Source: Scolanthus callimorphus | Lineage: Eukaryota > Cnidaria > Anthozoa > Actiniaria > Edwardsiidae | Direction of reading: 5' to 3' | Assembly (NCBI GenBank): GCA_033964015.1 | Contig: CM066925.1 | Location: 62,001 to 126,000, forward strand | Length of the DNA: 64,000 bases | Shown: positions 47,893-60,222 of the stretch, piece by piece | How the letters are laid out: every line of letters begins with the position of its first letter | Position numbering within the stretch: the stretch's first letter is position 1 | Translations under genes and position numbers: made by a program | The notes under the pieces: model-generated | The model's input: the letters and a program-made list of their open reading frames with translations, nothing else | Databases searched by the model: none | Told to the model about the DNA's origin: nothing

Positions 47893-48166
47893 GGCGAGTT
47901 CTGTGACACAGAGGTTTGGCAACTTCCGTCGGTCCTTGTGGTTCTTTACGTTCCTCTGGTTCCGGTTAGTGTAGTTTGTAAGAGACGGGACCTACGGTTT
48001 AACGTCCTTATCCGAGAAGACGCGAAGGTCTAACCATTTGCAGATGTTAGAGCAAAGGCAGCACCTTCTCCTCAATTATTTAGAAAAGACCCTGAGATTT
48101 GGTCCCGCCGGGTTTGAACTCTCCGCACATAAGCCCGGCGCTCTACCACTGCGCCAACCGGTCGTC
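47893..48166 (-). mobile_element. tRNA-derived SINE, second copy type
   Basis: On the minus strand a tRNA-like head (A-box TGGCGCAGTGGTAGAGCGCCGG, B-box AGTTCAAACCC) precedes a central domain TCGG-ATAAGGACGTTAAACCG-TAGGTCCCGTCTC, like the SINE at 32704. The two differ in head sequence but share the central domain, so they are related families. It marks the start of host-type DNA. Confidence 0.75.
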
Positions 48167-49280
48167 GGTTAAATTAAAGCATGCGGAAGCTGAGCTCAAT
48201 CATTTTTATCCAGTGTTGATCATGGTACCACGTTGGATGTGTTAATTTAACACCAACAACAATCCCCAGCAGTAAATGGTTCTGCAGAGGAGTCGGACGA
48301 GAAACACTTTTAGGAGGAAGATTTCAGGCGAAAGGACTTTATATATATTGGCCGGCATAAGTAGCATCAAATTACTTCAATCCTTGCCCCACAGGGTGGG
48401 AGAATTTCCAACACGTATCGCTTCAAGGGTGGGGACAAAAATCTAGTATTGCTCAGCTAAAAGTCCGTGTGCTTTCCCCGAGGGGGGGGGGGGGGGGTTA
48501 CAATGACTGGTGCATAATAACGCATAAAAATCGTGCAGTGTTCACTGCAAGTGCAAATCTTTCTTGATTTTACAACTTATTATTACTTATCAATATTTTT
48601 TATTTATGCTTTCTGTATTTCCGAGCTATCAGAATGCAGTTCATGTACCTAAAATATTCCGAACTCAATTAAAATACAGTGCATTTGAAGTAAAGTTGTA
48701 ATTGATTTTGAGTCTAGTCAGGGAAACCATTCTGATACTTCTTCACGCAGCTCTACGCCGTCAACTCAGATTGTATATTAAACGGGTTATAGACTTTTAT
48801 TTTGTGTTTTGTTGACAAATACAAGCACTTGCTGGCAATACAAAAGCCGAGTGCAGTATTCAAAAATTTGTCATTCGTTGCATTGCCAGCGCGTGCGTGT
48901 ATTTGTCAACAAAACACTCAAAAAAGACTCTAACCCATAAGTACATTAGACATCTGCATGTTTATGCATACGGAATATAAATTATCAGCTACCAAACAAC
49001 AAGTTATTGATGAGGAAATTGAAAAATGATTTTTTTGCCCACATTCTTGCTCTGAGGTGGGGGAAATCATTTTCACCAATTTTTATCAGACCGAAAAAGG
49101 AAGCAGGAATGTACAGAGTTATTTCAATCTCAAGTTCCTTAACCATAAATTTAAAATAGATACACTTGAGTCTGCTGTCATCTTATAAGCCAGGGGTGCT
49201 TTACGACATTATTCGAACTCTGTGACGCTTATTACTTCATACCTTACTTCTTCTGGGTACATAAAATACTTCAACTTTTT
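48167..49280. other. Host-type DNA without recognised genes
   Basis: AT-rich, with a G-run at 48482-48498. A near-inverted pair around 48800-48920 (TTGTTGACAAATAC... and GTATTTGTCAACAAAAC) flanks GCAATG-rich sequence. No coding frame or RNA gene is visible. Confidence 0.6.
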
Positions 49281-49289
49281 CAGTTCCAA

Positions 49290-50140
49290 ACATTGGCCAT
49301 GGGATTTACCAGCAGCCCATAAGTTGTAAACCGATATTTGGCACCCCCAGAACAAATTAATATGGACACAACTGTTTGGATTACATAGATGACTCATTTT
49401 ACGCTGAGGACTCTGAGGAAGCTTGCAGGGAAGCACAATACATACAGTGGAATTGTTTACTGGATTGGGATTTGTGATTCACCCAAGTAAATCAGTGTTT
49501 ATCCCAACACAATCACTTGTTTTTTTTTTTGTTTTTTTTTTGGGGGGGGGGGGGATTTGAATTGAACTCTGTTTCCATGACAGCTCAAGACAGCTCAAGT
49601 TACGAAACAGAAAGGGGATAAAGTTCTTAACCTAAATTTCTCAAGTATAAAGAATTTACTATTCGTAAAGTGCCTTCTTTAGTTATTGGTACATTGGTGT
49701 CCATTTTTCCAGGATATTGGGACCACTCCATTGCAGGGCTTTAGAACATGACAAAGATTCGCATCTAAATTTGGCTGGTGCCAATTTTGATGCTGAAATG
49801 ACTTTCAGAGATTTTTATGTATATATATATATATATTTTGCTGAGTGCCTTTTTCCTTTTTTTTTTATAATTGTTGTAGACGTAGTGTAAATATCATGTA
49901 ATTCCTTGTAAAATAAATAAATAAAAAGATAAAAAAAAAGACTTTCAGAGAGCACCAAGAAGTTACATTGGTGGATAATACTCTTCCTTCCTACAGCTAT
50001 TTAGAGAAATTTCCCATGAGAACCCCAGATTACGCTATTTACAGATGCACCTAAAACTGGTTGGGGGGAAACATTTGGAAGTAATAACGCACATGGACTA
50101 TGGAGTCAGGAAGAGGCTGAATTAGTAGTAATAACCCCCA
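49290..50140 (+). mobile_element. DIRS-like retrotransposon RT/RNase H remnant
   Basis: Protein pieces in changing frames match the DIRS/Ngaro reverse transcriptase: YIDDSFYAEDSEEACREAQ (near 49390), LGFVIHPSKSVFIPTQ (49465-49515), FTIRKVPSLVIGTLVS (49650-49705), and an RNase H piece FTDAPKTGWGETFG (50035-50080). Several frameshifts are present. A polyA insertion at 49812-49939 splits it. It is a fossil copy. Confidence 0.78.
49812..49939 (+). mobile_element. Short retroposed insertion with polyA and 12-bp duplication
   Basis: GACTTTCAGAGA occurs at 49800-49811 and 49940-49951, flanking a 128-bp insert. The insert has a TA microsatellite at its start and an AATAAATAAATAAAAAGATAAAAAAAAA end. 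This is the product of LINE-type retroposition (truncated LINE or SINE-like). It sits inside the DIRS remnant. Confidence 0.85.
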
Positions 50141-50325
50141 CTTTGGCGCCTTTTGAGGGGGGGAGGGGGTGGTCAGAAGCGGAGGGGTGTGGCCGTGTTA
50201 GGGTGTGGTCATTTGAAAAATTATAGCACCTTTTAGGGAGGGGTGGGGGCCAAAAATTATAGCGCCTTTTAGGGAAGGGTGGGGTCGAAAATTATAGCGC
50301 CTTTTAGAGAGGGGTGGGATAGTTT
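50140..50325. repeat. GCGCCTTTTAGGG tandem repeat, about four copies
   Basis: Units of roughly 45 bp contain GCGCCTTTTAGGGAGGGGTGGG and AAAATTATA. They lie just upstream of the TATAAAAG box (50360) of the PC4-like ORF and might be part of its promoter. Confidence 0.7.
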
Positions 50326-50441
50326 AATGACGTCATGTGAAGCGGTGTAAAAAAAAAGATATAAAAGGGCGTGACTACATTAAAAAAAACAGACGCGGAA
50401 AACAGTTATTCGGCACAGTTGAGAGCTACAAAACCTTCAAA

Positions 50442-50807
50442 ATGACATTACCACAGCCAACTGTGCTTGGAAATCGCGGCTTCTGTTTGTTTGTAAATGA
50501 ATTTCAAGGCGAGCCAAAGATCCATATCAGGAAGGTTTTCCAAGATCCAGTGAGTGGTGAGAATCACTCAACCAAAATAGGAGTCACGCTCTCTCTCGCT
50601 GAATGGGAGGACTTGAAGTTTGGTATTAACACAGCCGAACGCGAGCTTCGAGGCTTAGCGATGAACGCTCAGCAATCAAATCAATGCTCAGGATCGGAAC
50701 TGGCTACTAAGGGAATACAAAAGGGCGATTTCACCCGAACTCGAAAGGAAATTCTCATGAAAGTAATAACGACCCTCCGCACTTGTCAAACGCCTGTAGA
50801 AAATTGA
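50442..50807 (+). CDS. PC4/p15-like DNA-binding protein, single exon
   Basis: ATG 50442 (an upstream extension to 50337 lacks support) gives 121 residues. The core KIHIRKVFQDPVSGE then IGVTLSLAEWEDLKFG fits the PC4 (transcription coactivator p15) C-terminal fold: RxY-type beta strands, then KGVxLxxxEWxxL. PC4 binds single-stranded DNA. The N-terminus has LGNRGFCLFVNEFQG. TATAAAAG lies 75 bp upstream. It could be a host gene, a retrocopy or an element-borne gene; flanking repeats favour an element-linked copy. Confidence 0.6.
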   Translation: MTLPQPTVLGNRGFCLFVNEFQGEPKIHIRKVFQDPVSGENHSTKIGVTLSLAEWEDLKFGINTAERELRGLAMNAQQSNQCSGSELATKGIQKGDFTRTRKEILMKVITTLRTCQTPVEN

Positions 50808-50885
50808 CCGGCAATAGTCGAGCAAGTGGAAGATCTTCAACTAACCGGGGTCAAGTTCGGTCTCGCGCTGATTATCCTCAACAAA

Positions 50886-51935
50886 CACGCTGGGGCCAAC
50901 CACCCCCCTAAATGTGTCATTAAAAGTGACCAAAAATTAAATCTCGCCATAACTTTCTACCCCTTGTGTCTATTTTTACTAAACTTCGTACATTGGATGA
51001 CATTATGAAGACAAACATTTTCCATGTATTGAGTGGTCACCATGGTGATTGTGACGTCACTGGCGTTAACGTATTTATTGGACCATTTTTCGTAATGTTG
51101 AATCTGCTTGTTTTTTGTAGCGGCAATGATAGATTTCAACAAGAAAAGCTAAACGTCGAAAACCGTTTGCTTTCAGGATTTATATTAGCTGAGTTATGAT
51201 TTTTTCATGATTTGTTTAAGGTTGGATCTACCTTACAGTTGAAAAAGTTTACAAAATAATTAATTATTGCACGGTAACATCATTCCACATACAAATATCT
51301 TAGTTATAGGTTATATTAGTTGACTACAAAATAATTGCACACATTTCCACTTTCGATCATTTATTTTCTGTGTTTAAAATCCAAAAGATGTATACTCATG
51401 ACGTAATAGAATATGACGTCACAATATAACAATGCTTTATATCTTCGCTCTAAGGACGAAATTCAAAATTTCAAAATCATACGATTTTAGATACCATTTT
51501 GCTTGACACTTAACAACAGAAATCGGTTCAATTGACTAAAAACTAAAAAAAAATTACCAGTGAGTTTGTTTCCCATACATTTGCTACTGTAACAAAAAAA
51601 GTAGGGGAGGGGAGGGGGTCATTCTTTGAAATGCTAGACCTCAGCTATTTTTTATGCTATCAACAAACGGTTTTCGGTTTTCAACATCTCTTGCTAAGGT
51701 GTATCATCGCCATTACAGAAATAGTGCATATTCCAATTCTTAAAAATGATCAAACGATTGCGCAATCTCTGGTGACGTCACAAAGCATCACAGTGACGTC
51801 AAAAGTAATGGAAAATATTTGTCATCGTAATGTTATCCTATCTACCAAATTTGGTCAAAATAGCCTCAGAGGATGGAAAGTCATGTTGAGTCAAAGTTTG
51901 AATGACGCATTTTGGGGGTGGTTGGCCCCAGCGTG
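50886..51935. mobile_element. 1.05-kb fold-back element with CACGCTGGGGCCAACC termini
   Basis: The left end CACGCTGGGGCCAACCACCCCC matches the complement of the right end. The arms continue with AATG-TGTCATT and ACAAACATTTTCCAT against ACAAATATTTTCCAT for about 270 bp. The interior has TGACGTCA motifs. The flanking A-rich bases leave the duplication ambiguous (AAA). No transposase is visible. It begins 78 bp after the PC4-like stop. Confidence 0.82.
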
Positions 51936-53160
51936 AAAATATAGTTGACAGTGAGACAGCATATTTGCAAAGCTGCAGCAGTGAGGAGCTAGAACAGATA
52001 TTTGATTGAGAACTACTTTAAGCGAACAATGAGTTTATAAAATATAATGGTAGTGCAATGTCACGCGATACCAGATAACAGTCACGCGAACGATCACTGA
52101 CAGTCAGTGAAAGAGGAAATGAAGTTATAGAAATATGCAGTAGAAGTTTTTGATTTTAAAAATATCGATATTAGTGAAACCAATGTAACTAGCATATTGA
52201 AATAGCAATTAAAAGAATTGGTCTTTCTGGTTTTTTTGTTAGTGTTGTTAATGTTTCCAGTCTAGAAAAATGTAACTTCGTGTCTAGAACATCGGGTATA
52301 CGTGTTCGACAGAGCACTCGACGGGCACCCGTGTTGACTACAATTCACTGAAAAAAAAATAATATATAGATTTAGCCACTGGCTAAAAGCGGAGCTCCCG
52401 GTTACATATTGTTTTGTGTTAATGAGACAAAAAGGAAGGTAGCCATTGTACATAGACATGAGGAGCTTAACGCGACTCAAAAAAGTGGCACCCCACAGGT
52501 TAGGGAAAATATTTTGCCCTAACCTGCGGGAGTTCACACTACTGCGTGTGAGCAGATTCTGTCAGAGCGCCGACTTAATAAAATAAAATACCTCGGCAGT
52601 TTCGCAACCCGCTTTAGGTTAGCTATTGCTACGTGAATCAAAATACCGCGCTCAGAGCACCATGACCAAGCAACAAAATACATTGCTAACCGATTAATTT
52701 CATGGTAAAAAGCGCACTTTGGAAATCGAATACCGTTAGATTCATAGAAACATTCATTCCCAGTCCCATATGAAATAGCGCGGAATTCATTATATACTTT
52801 GTTTACATTTTTTAAGCCCCGTTTACGAGTTCTACAGAAAAAACATCCTACAATTGTAACTATTCCTCTTGGTTCAAGTATAATATTTCCTATAACGGCA
52901 CGAAGTAATGATAAATAAGCAGGCCGTGAAGCCAACAGTGTATGCGCTTCAGCTACTAGTATGAAACAAGCAACAACTTCCTGTTTCAAGTTTTGTGCCT
53001 CCCGGTTTTGAAAACAAACGAGAATCATGAGCAACGATATTGACAACTACAGAATAAGATTGAGGTTCCATATCCACTATAACCTGCATCCCTCTATATT
53101 TCTATGGAAGTAAAGAATGGTCACTAAGTTATATAGTTATAGGAAATTTTGTATTACCGA
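51936..53160. other. Host-type DNA with two uncharacterised minus-strand frames
   Basis: Minus-strand frames at 53046-52534 (170 codons, no obvious domain; contains GIVTIVGCFFCRTRKRG) and 52537-52262 (91 codons) are open and in neighbouring frames. They could be a decayed single-exon gene. Composition is near host background and no family is recognised, so they are not called as genes. Confidence 0.35.
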
Positions 53161-53179
53161 CATGTAAATAAAATACCCA

Positions 53180-56100
53180 TGTAGGCCATGTAATATAAAC
53201 TAGGACCACGTGAAAACTAGGACAGATCCCGACAGGTAAATAAATACCCAGGTCGGCCCTGTAATTGGCGTTAAATGTGAAAACTATGACTCTTGTATGT
53301 GAAAACTAGGACAGAACGCGACAGATAAATGAATACCCAGGTGGGCCCTGTAATATTGGCGTGAAATGTGAAAAATGACTCTTGTAATGTGAAAAACTAG
53401 GACAGAAACCGACGGGTAAATGAATACCCAGGTGGGCCCTGTAATTAGCGTGAAATGTGAAAACTATGACTCTTATATGTGAAAAACTAGGACAGAACCC
53501 GACAGGTAAATGAATACCCAGGTCGGCCCTGTAATCAGCGTGAAATGTAAAAACTATGACTCTTGTAATGTGAAAATCTAGGACAGAACCCGACAAGTAA
53601 ATAAATACCCAGGTGGACCCTGTGATCAGCTTGAAATGTGAAAACTATGACTCTTGTATGTGAAAAACTAGGACAGAACCCGACAGGTAAATGAATACCC
53701 AGGTGGGCCCTGTAATCAGCGTGAAATGTGAAAACTATGACTCTTGTGTGTGAAAAACTAGGACAGAACCCGACAGGTAAATGAATACCCAGGTGGGCCC
53801 TGTAATCAGCGTGAAATGTAAAAACTATGACTCTTGTATGTGAAAAACTAGGACAGAACCCGACAGGTAAATAAATACCCAGGTGGACCCTGTGATCAGC
53901 TTGAAATGTGAAAACTATGACTCTTGTATGTGAAAAACTAGGACAGAACCCGACAGGTAAATAAATACCCAGGTGGGCCCTGTGATCAGCGTGAAATGTG
54001 AAAACTATGACTCTTGTATGTGAAAAACTAGGACAGAACCCGACAGGTAAATAAATACCCAGGTGGACCCTGTGATCAGCGTGAAATGTGAAAACTATGA
54101 CTCTTGTATGTGAAAAACTAGGACAGAACCCGACAGGTAAATAAATACCCAGGTGGACCCTGTGATCAGCGTGAAATGTGAAAACTATGACTCTTGTATG
54201 TGAAAAACTAGGACAGAAACCGACGGGTAAATGAATACCCAGGCGGGCCCTGTGATCAGCGTGAAATGTAAAAACTATGACTCTTGTATGTGAAAATCTA
54301 GGACAGAACCCGACAAGTAAATAAATACCCAGGTGGACCCTGTGATCAGCGTGAAATGTGAAAACTATGACTCTTGTATGTGAAAAACTAGGACAGAAAC
54401 CGACGGGTAAATGAATACCCAGGCGGGCCCTGTGATCAGCGTGAAATGTAAAAACTATGACTCTTGTATGTGAAAAATTAGGACAGAACCAGACAGGTAA
54501 ATGAATACCCTGGTGGGCCCTGTGATCAGCGTGTAATGTAAAAACTATGACTCTTGTATGTGAAAAACTAGGACAGAACCCGACAGGTAAATGAATACCC
54601 TGGTGGGCCCTGTGATCAGCGTGTAATGTAAAAACTATGACTCTTGTATGTGAAAAACTAGGACAGAACCCGACAGGTAAATGAATACCCAGGTGGGCCC
54701 TGTAATTAACGTGAAATGTGAAAACTATGACTCTTGTATGTGAAAAACTAGGTCAGAAACCGACAGGTAAATGAATACCCAGGTCAGCCCTGTGATTAGC
54801 GTGAAATGTGAAAACTATGACTCTTGTATGTGAAAAACTAGGACAGAGACCGACAGGTAAATGAATACCCTGGTGGGCCCTGTAATTAGCGTGAAATGTG
54901 AAAACTATGACTCTTGTATGTGAAAAACTAGGACAGAACCCGACAGGTAAATGAATACCCTGGTGGGCCCTGTAATTAGCGTGAAATGTGAAAACTATGA
55001 CTCTTGTATGTGAAAAACTAGGACAGAACCCGACAGGTAAATGAATACCCAGGTGGGCCCTGTAATCAGCGTGAAATGTAAAAACTATGACTCTTGTAAT
55101 GTGAAAATCTAGGACAGAACCCGACAGGTAAATGAATACCCAGGTGGGCCCTGTGATCAGCGTGAAATGTGAAAACTATGACTCTTGTATGTGAAAAGCT
55201 AGGACAGAACCCGACAGGTAAATAAATACCCAGGTGGGCCCTGTGATCAGCGTGAAATGTAAAAACTATGACTCTTGTAATGTGAAAATCTAGGACAGAA
55301 CCCGACAAGTAAATAAATACCCAGGTGGACCCTGTGATCAGCGTGAAATGTGAAAACTATGACTCTTGTATGTGAAAAACTAGGACAGAAACCGACGGGT
55401 AAATGAATACCCAGGCGGGCCCTGTGATCAGCGTGAAATGTAAAAACTATGACTCTTGTATGTGAAAAATTAGGACAGAACCAGACAGGTAAATGAATAC
55501 CCTGGTGGGCCCTGTGATCAGCGTGTAATGTAAAAACTATGACTCTTGTATGTGAAAAACTAGGACAGAACCCGACAGGTAAATGAATACCCAGGTGGGC
55601 CCTGTAATTAACGTGAAATGTGAAAACTATGACTCTTGTATGTGAAAAACTAGGTCAGAAACCGACAGGTAAATGAATACCCAGGTCAGCCCTGTGATTA
55701 GCGTGAAATGTGAAAACTATGACTCTTGTATGTGAAAAACTAGGACAGAGACCGACAGGTAAATGAATACCCTGGTGGGCCCTGTAATTAGCGTGAAATG
55801 TGAAAACTATGACTCTTGTATGTGAAAAACTAGGACAGAACCCGACAGGTAAATGAATACCCTGGTGGGCCCTGTAATTAGCGTGAAATGTGAAAACTAT
55901 GACTCTTGTATGTGAAAAACTAGGACAGAACCCGACAGGTAAATGAATACCCAGGTGGGCCCTGTAATCAGCGTGAAATGTAAAAACTATGACTCTTGTA
56001 ATGTGAAAATCTAGGACAGAACCCGACAGGTAAATGAATACCCAGGTGGGCCCTGTGATCAGCGTGAAATGTGAAAACTATGACTCTTGTATGTGAAAAG

Positions 56101-56960
56101 CTAGGACAGAACCCGACAGGTAAATAAATACCCAGGTGGGCCCTGTGATCAGCGTGAAATGTAAAAACTATGACTCTTGTAATGTGAAAATCTAGGACAG
56201 AACCCGACAGGTAAATGAATACCCAGGTGGGCCCTGTGATTAGCGTGAAATGTGAAAACTATGACTCTTGTATGTGAAAAACTAGGACAGAACCCGACAG
56301 GTAAATGAATACCCTGGTGGGCCCTGTGATCAGCGTGAAATGTGAAAACTATGACTCTTGTATGTGAAAAACTAGGACAGAAACCGACAGGTAAACGAAT
56401 ACCCAGGTTGGCCCTGTGATCAGCGTGAAATGTAAAAACTATGACTCTTGTATGTGAAAAACTAGGACAGAACCCGACAGGTAAATGAATACCCAGGTTG
56501 GCCCTGTGATCAGCGTGAAATGTAAAAACTATGACTCTTGTATGTGAAAAACTAGGACAGAACCCGACAGGTAAATAAATACCCAGGTGGGCCCTGTAAT
56601 TAGCGTGAAATGTGAAAACTATGACTGTTGTATGTGAAAAACTAGGACAGAAACCGACAGGTAAATGAATACCCAGGTCGGCCCTGTGATCAGCGTGAAA
56701 TGTGAAAACTATGACTCTTGTACGTGAAAAACTAGAACAGAACCCGACAGGTAAATGAATACCCAGGTGGGCCCTGTAATTAGCGTGAAATGTGAAACTA
56801 TGACTCTTGTATGTGAAAAACTAGGACAGAAACCGACAGGTAAATGAATACCCAGGTGGGCCCTGTGATCAGCGTGAAATGTAAAAACTATGACTCTTGT
56901 ATGTGAAAAACTAGGACAGAATCCGACAGGTAAATAAATACCCAGGTGGGCCCTGCAATG
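53180..56960. repeat. 90-bp satellite array, about 42 copies
   Basis: The unit has CCCAGGTGGGCCCTGTAATCAGCGTGAAATG in pieces, then ACTATGACTCTTGTATGTG and TAGGACAGAACCCGACAGG. The spacing of AGGTGG is exactly 90 bp over long stretches (53701, 53791, 53881). Because 90 is a multiple of 3, all frames that lack stops stay open, which explains the long minus-strand ORFs. Variants form a higher-order pattern (see findings). Confidence 0.97.
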
Positions 56961-57920
56961 TGAAAACCACTGTACACTATAACAGAAACAGCCAAATATA
57001 ATTTGTAATGTGAAAAAATGATCATTAAATTGTAGCAAAATTTTACTTGAATTGAAACTAGAAACTATCCGTTTGTGGCAGTTTTGTGCTTTTCGTATGA
57101 CTAAACGTTTCTGGTTTTCTGTATTGCCATAGAACGATCGTACCGAATTTCTGCGTTCTCTTCACTGTTAAGTACTACTCCTTCTCCTTCGCCTCCTGTT
57201 GTTTTCTCTAGTCCCGCGCCGAAAGGATTGCATTCTAAGGATTTCTCAAGCGAGCCTTATCCATGCACTAATCGCTTGCAAACATCGCTCACGGCTTTCA
57301 TTGCCGTCGCCTTGACAGGGATTTTCAACCAGCCATAGTTTTCGTTCCGCGGCCATTTCAGCCAGGAATATGTTATCTGGTATGGTATCTCAAGCGGTGC
57401 TACGGCTTCGTGAAGATCAATCCTCTCTCTTATCATTTCATGGTTCTTCATAATCGAACAGTTCAAGAAGGAATAACGCTCCATGCACAGTAGTGTTTCA
57501 ACACTCTCGCCGCTTCCCTGTAACTAAATTTTAACTTGTTTAACCAAAGCACACTTCTTCATATCTGCAACGTTCTTTTAAATACTTACTGTTTACGAAA
57601 CTTTTGCGGTGCAAACGGCACTAGAAACGCATACAAGCGTTTTCCTTTAGGTTAGCTGTGTGTTTTCCTCGACGGACATATCTAGATAGGTCGTACTCGT
57701 CTTGTATACATGCCCTCGAGTTTGCCGCCGAAACAACAAAACTATCTGACTGTTTATTAACAAAGATGTAAAGTATTAAATCACTTGACGAGTGGTGGAC
57801 AGAAATCACTTAAGCCATGACACTTTAATGATGTAACTGAAATATCATTAACAGGCGCCCCAGCCATAATCGCTTTAACTGCTTACGTCATAGGACTCGC
57901 GTAAAGCTCCTCATGAGCCT
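56961..57920. other. Host-type DNA without a convincing gene
   Basis: A minus-strand frame of 75 codons at 57484-57257 begins ERYSFLNCSIMKNHEM and has no recognised domain. Nothing else is visible. Confidence 0.4.
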
Positions 57921-57924
57921 TGCA

Positions 57925-58600
57925 CCGTCATACCACGTGACCACGCAGTTGCATCCCCCTTGCCACTAAGACAACATCACCCAAGTTTGGTTGTCTGAAG
58001 TTCATCCCTTCCCGAGATATATTCTTTTTCTCCTATGATGACGTCATCGATGACGTCATACCATGTGACCATGCAGTTGCACCCCCTTGCCACTAACACA
58101 ACTTCACCTAAGTTTGGTTGTCTGAAGTTCATCCCTTCCCGAGATATATTCTTTTTCTCCTATGATGACGTCATCGATGACGTCATACCATGTGACCATG
58201 CAGTTGCAACCCCCTTGCCACTAAGACAACTTCACCCAAGTCTGGTTGTCTGAAGTTCATCCCTACCCGAGATATATTCCTTCTCTCCTATGATGACGTC
58301 ATCGACGACGTCATACCACGTGACCATGTAGTTGCACCCCCCTTGTCACTAACACAACTTCACCCAAGTTTGGTTGTCTGAGGTTCATCCCTTCCCGAGA
58401 TATATTCTTTTTCTCCTATGATGACGTCATCAATGACGTCATACCACGTGACCATGCAGTTGCAACCCCCTTGCCACTAAGACAACTTCACCCAAGTCTG
58501 GTTGTCTGAAGTTCATCCCTACCCGAGATATATTCTTTTTCTCCTATGATGACGTCATCGATGACGTCATACTACGTGACCATGTAGTTGGACCCCCTAG
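57925..58600. repeat. About 127-bp tandem repeat with CRE palindromes
   Basis: Five units carry ACCACGTGACC, TTGGTTGTCTGAAGTTCATCC and TCCTATGATGACGTCATCGATGACGTCAT. Each unit thus has two TGACGTCA (CRE/ATF) sites and an E-box-like CACGTG. Sites are strongly conserved between units, while linkers vary. Confidence 0.9.
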
Positions 58601-58893
58601 CAACTAACGCAACTTTCCCGTCCCCGACCCTCCCCATACCTAAGCTTGGTTGCCTGTGCTTCATCCCTTCCTGAGATATGATAATAAACGGAAAAGGGTC
58701 TTGGTTTACCTGTGGTGGGGCGCGCAGACCGACACGCAACGGACGCGCCCGCGATACCCAAATGGGAATACCGCTGAACCATGAAAAATGAAGCCGATCG
58801 TATACCTGAGTTCTACCTTTGAGCTATTGTATTCTTCCTGCGATACCTATGGTGCTCCGTTCTGCGGCCTTCGGCCGCTAAGGAGCTCCGCTA

Positions 58894-59309
58894 TGAAATA
58901 CCTACTCCTTTCGCACCTCCTCTTAGGTCAAGTTGTACTTCTCGCCACCGGAAGCCTCTCCGCGTGTCCTGTGAAAGATTTTGTATGTCTCCCGCAGTAC
59001 TTATTGATAGATTGTGCTGGGAGAGGAATTCAGATTCCTCTCATCATCGGAAATCTATCGCCGTATCGTTTTATTTCGTTCAAGCAAAATGACCTCCGAT
59101 GTTTTAATGGAATTATATTCGGAGATATAGCAGTGGACTTAAGAGAAAACAGCAAGTTGAACTGCTCATGTATGAGCGGAAAACGACTAAAAAGCAAATG
59201 CTTGAGTCCGGTTCTGTTTTCGTCGTCAGAGCGCATGACTCCAAGCTTGAACTCCTTTGGATTTTTGATGTACCGAATCTATAAGCGGTTAAAAAAAAAC
59301 CACAATTAA
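58894..59309 (+). CDS. Candidate secreted Cys-rich protein with LRR-like features
   Basis: ATG 58894 begins with a good signal peptide (KYLLLSHLLLGQVVLLATG). It is followed by CPVKDFVCLPQYLLIDCAGRG and, after FISFKQNDLRCFNG, VDLRENSKLNCSCMSG. The pattern of Cys and LxxN/LxENxxLxC resembles an LRR N-terminal cap plus one repeat. The frame ends with a basic KRLKKNHN, which may be read-through into an intron. A fragment of a secreted or receptor gene is likely. A hairpin (GCGGCCTTCGGCCGC) lies at 58863-58880. Confidence 0.45.
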
Positions 59310-60222
59310 ATCAAGTTCAGTCAGGAGAGTTCGAACTCGCGCCTATCCGACAAGTCGAATCTGTGTTCAGTTTGTTCAGCTCGGGATCGGAAGACGAAAC
59401 CAGAGACGGAGAAGGTCAAACAGGGATAAGAATGCAGCATTTGTCATCGGTCGTCGGTTCAATCAGTCCAGGCTCTTCTAATGACAATGTGATACACGAC
59501 ACTCCAGTGTGATAGTTAGCTTAAAGCACACTCGATCGCGACAATGTTTTTTTTTTCGTGTAAACACTTTGTCGTTTATAGAAGAGCTTCAGCTGAGTGC
59601 TTCAAGAACAGACCCTGTATGTTAGTTTTAATACTTCTGTTTTATTGACATTTGATTAAGATATAAATATTTGTTGTATTTTTTAACCACCGGTTTAGGG
59701 ACGGACCATTTAACAAAAAGCCGGAGAGGGTTCGAAAATATATTTATATAAAAAAAAAATAGTGCAGAGGAAGTTCTGAAAAACCTGCAAGCATCCATAG
59801 AAAAAATCAACGCGCACGGAACTTACTTTAAAAAAATAGCATGTACTGTTATAATTTACATATCCATTTTATACTCGAATACATATATTTAGTAGAAACC
59901 CACTCGCACACTATTACGAATCCTGTAAAACTGATTGGTTCCGCTACTCGCTATCTATCACGTAATACATATTATTATATGAACTGCAGTGGGATACCGA
60001 GTGACATCAAAATGATACAATCGGTATCCCCACCCCCACCAGTGGGGATACGATTTTTATCAACACATGTGGTGATATCAAATTTCAACCAATGAGCTTT
60101 CAGTATTTTTGCGCGCTTATGCAAATGACGTGCTGGCAGTCGCTCTGCAAAAAATAATCGCCATGTTTTGCTTTAGTTTTCCGATTTCGCAGTAGATAAA
60201 TCAGCTCTCTATCATATCAAAC
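59310..60222. other. Host-type DNA, no recognised feature
   Basis: AT-rich sequence with short frames only. GGGATACCGAGTG... and GGTATCCCCACC near 59990-60045 form a small inverted pair. Nothing else is visible. Confidence 0.5.

Noticed and set aside
53180..56960. CRISPR-like array
   Set aside because: The 90-bp units are contiguous, with no unique spacers, and the context is eukaryotic.
53306..57038. Minus-strand ORFs with a repeated 30-residue unit (VIVFTFHAD...)
   Set aside because: They are produced by the 90-bp satellite, whose period is a multiple of three. No start or promoter context supports a gene.
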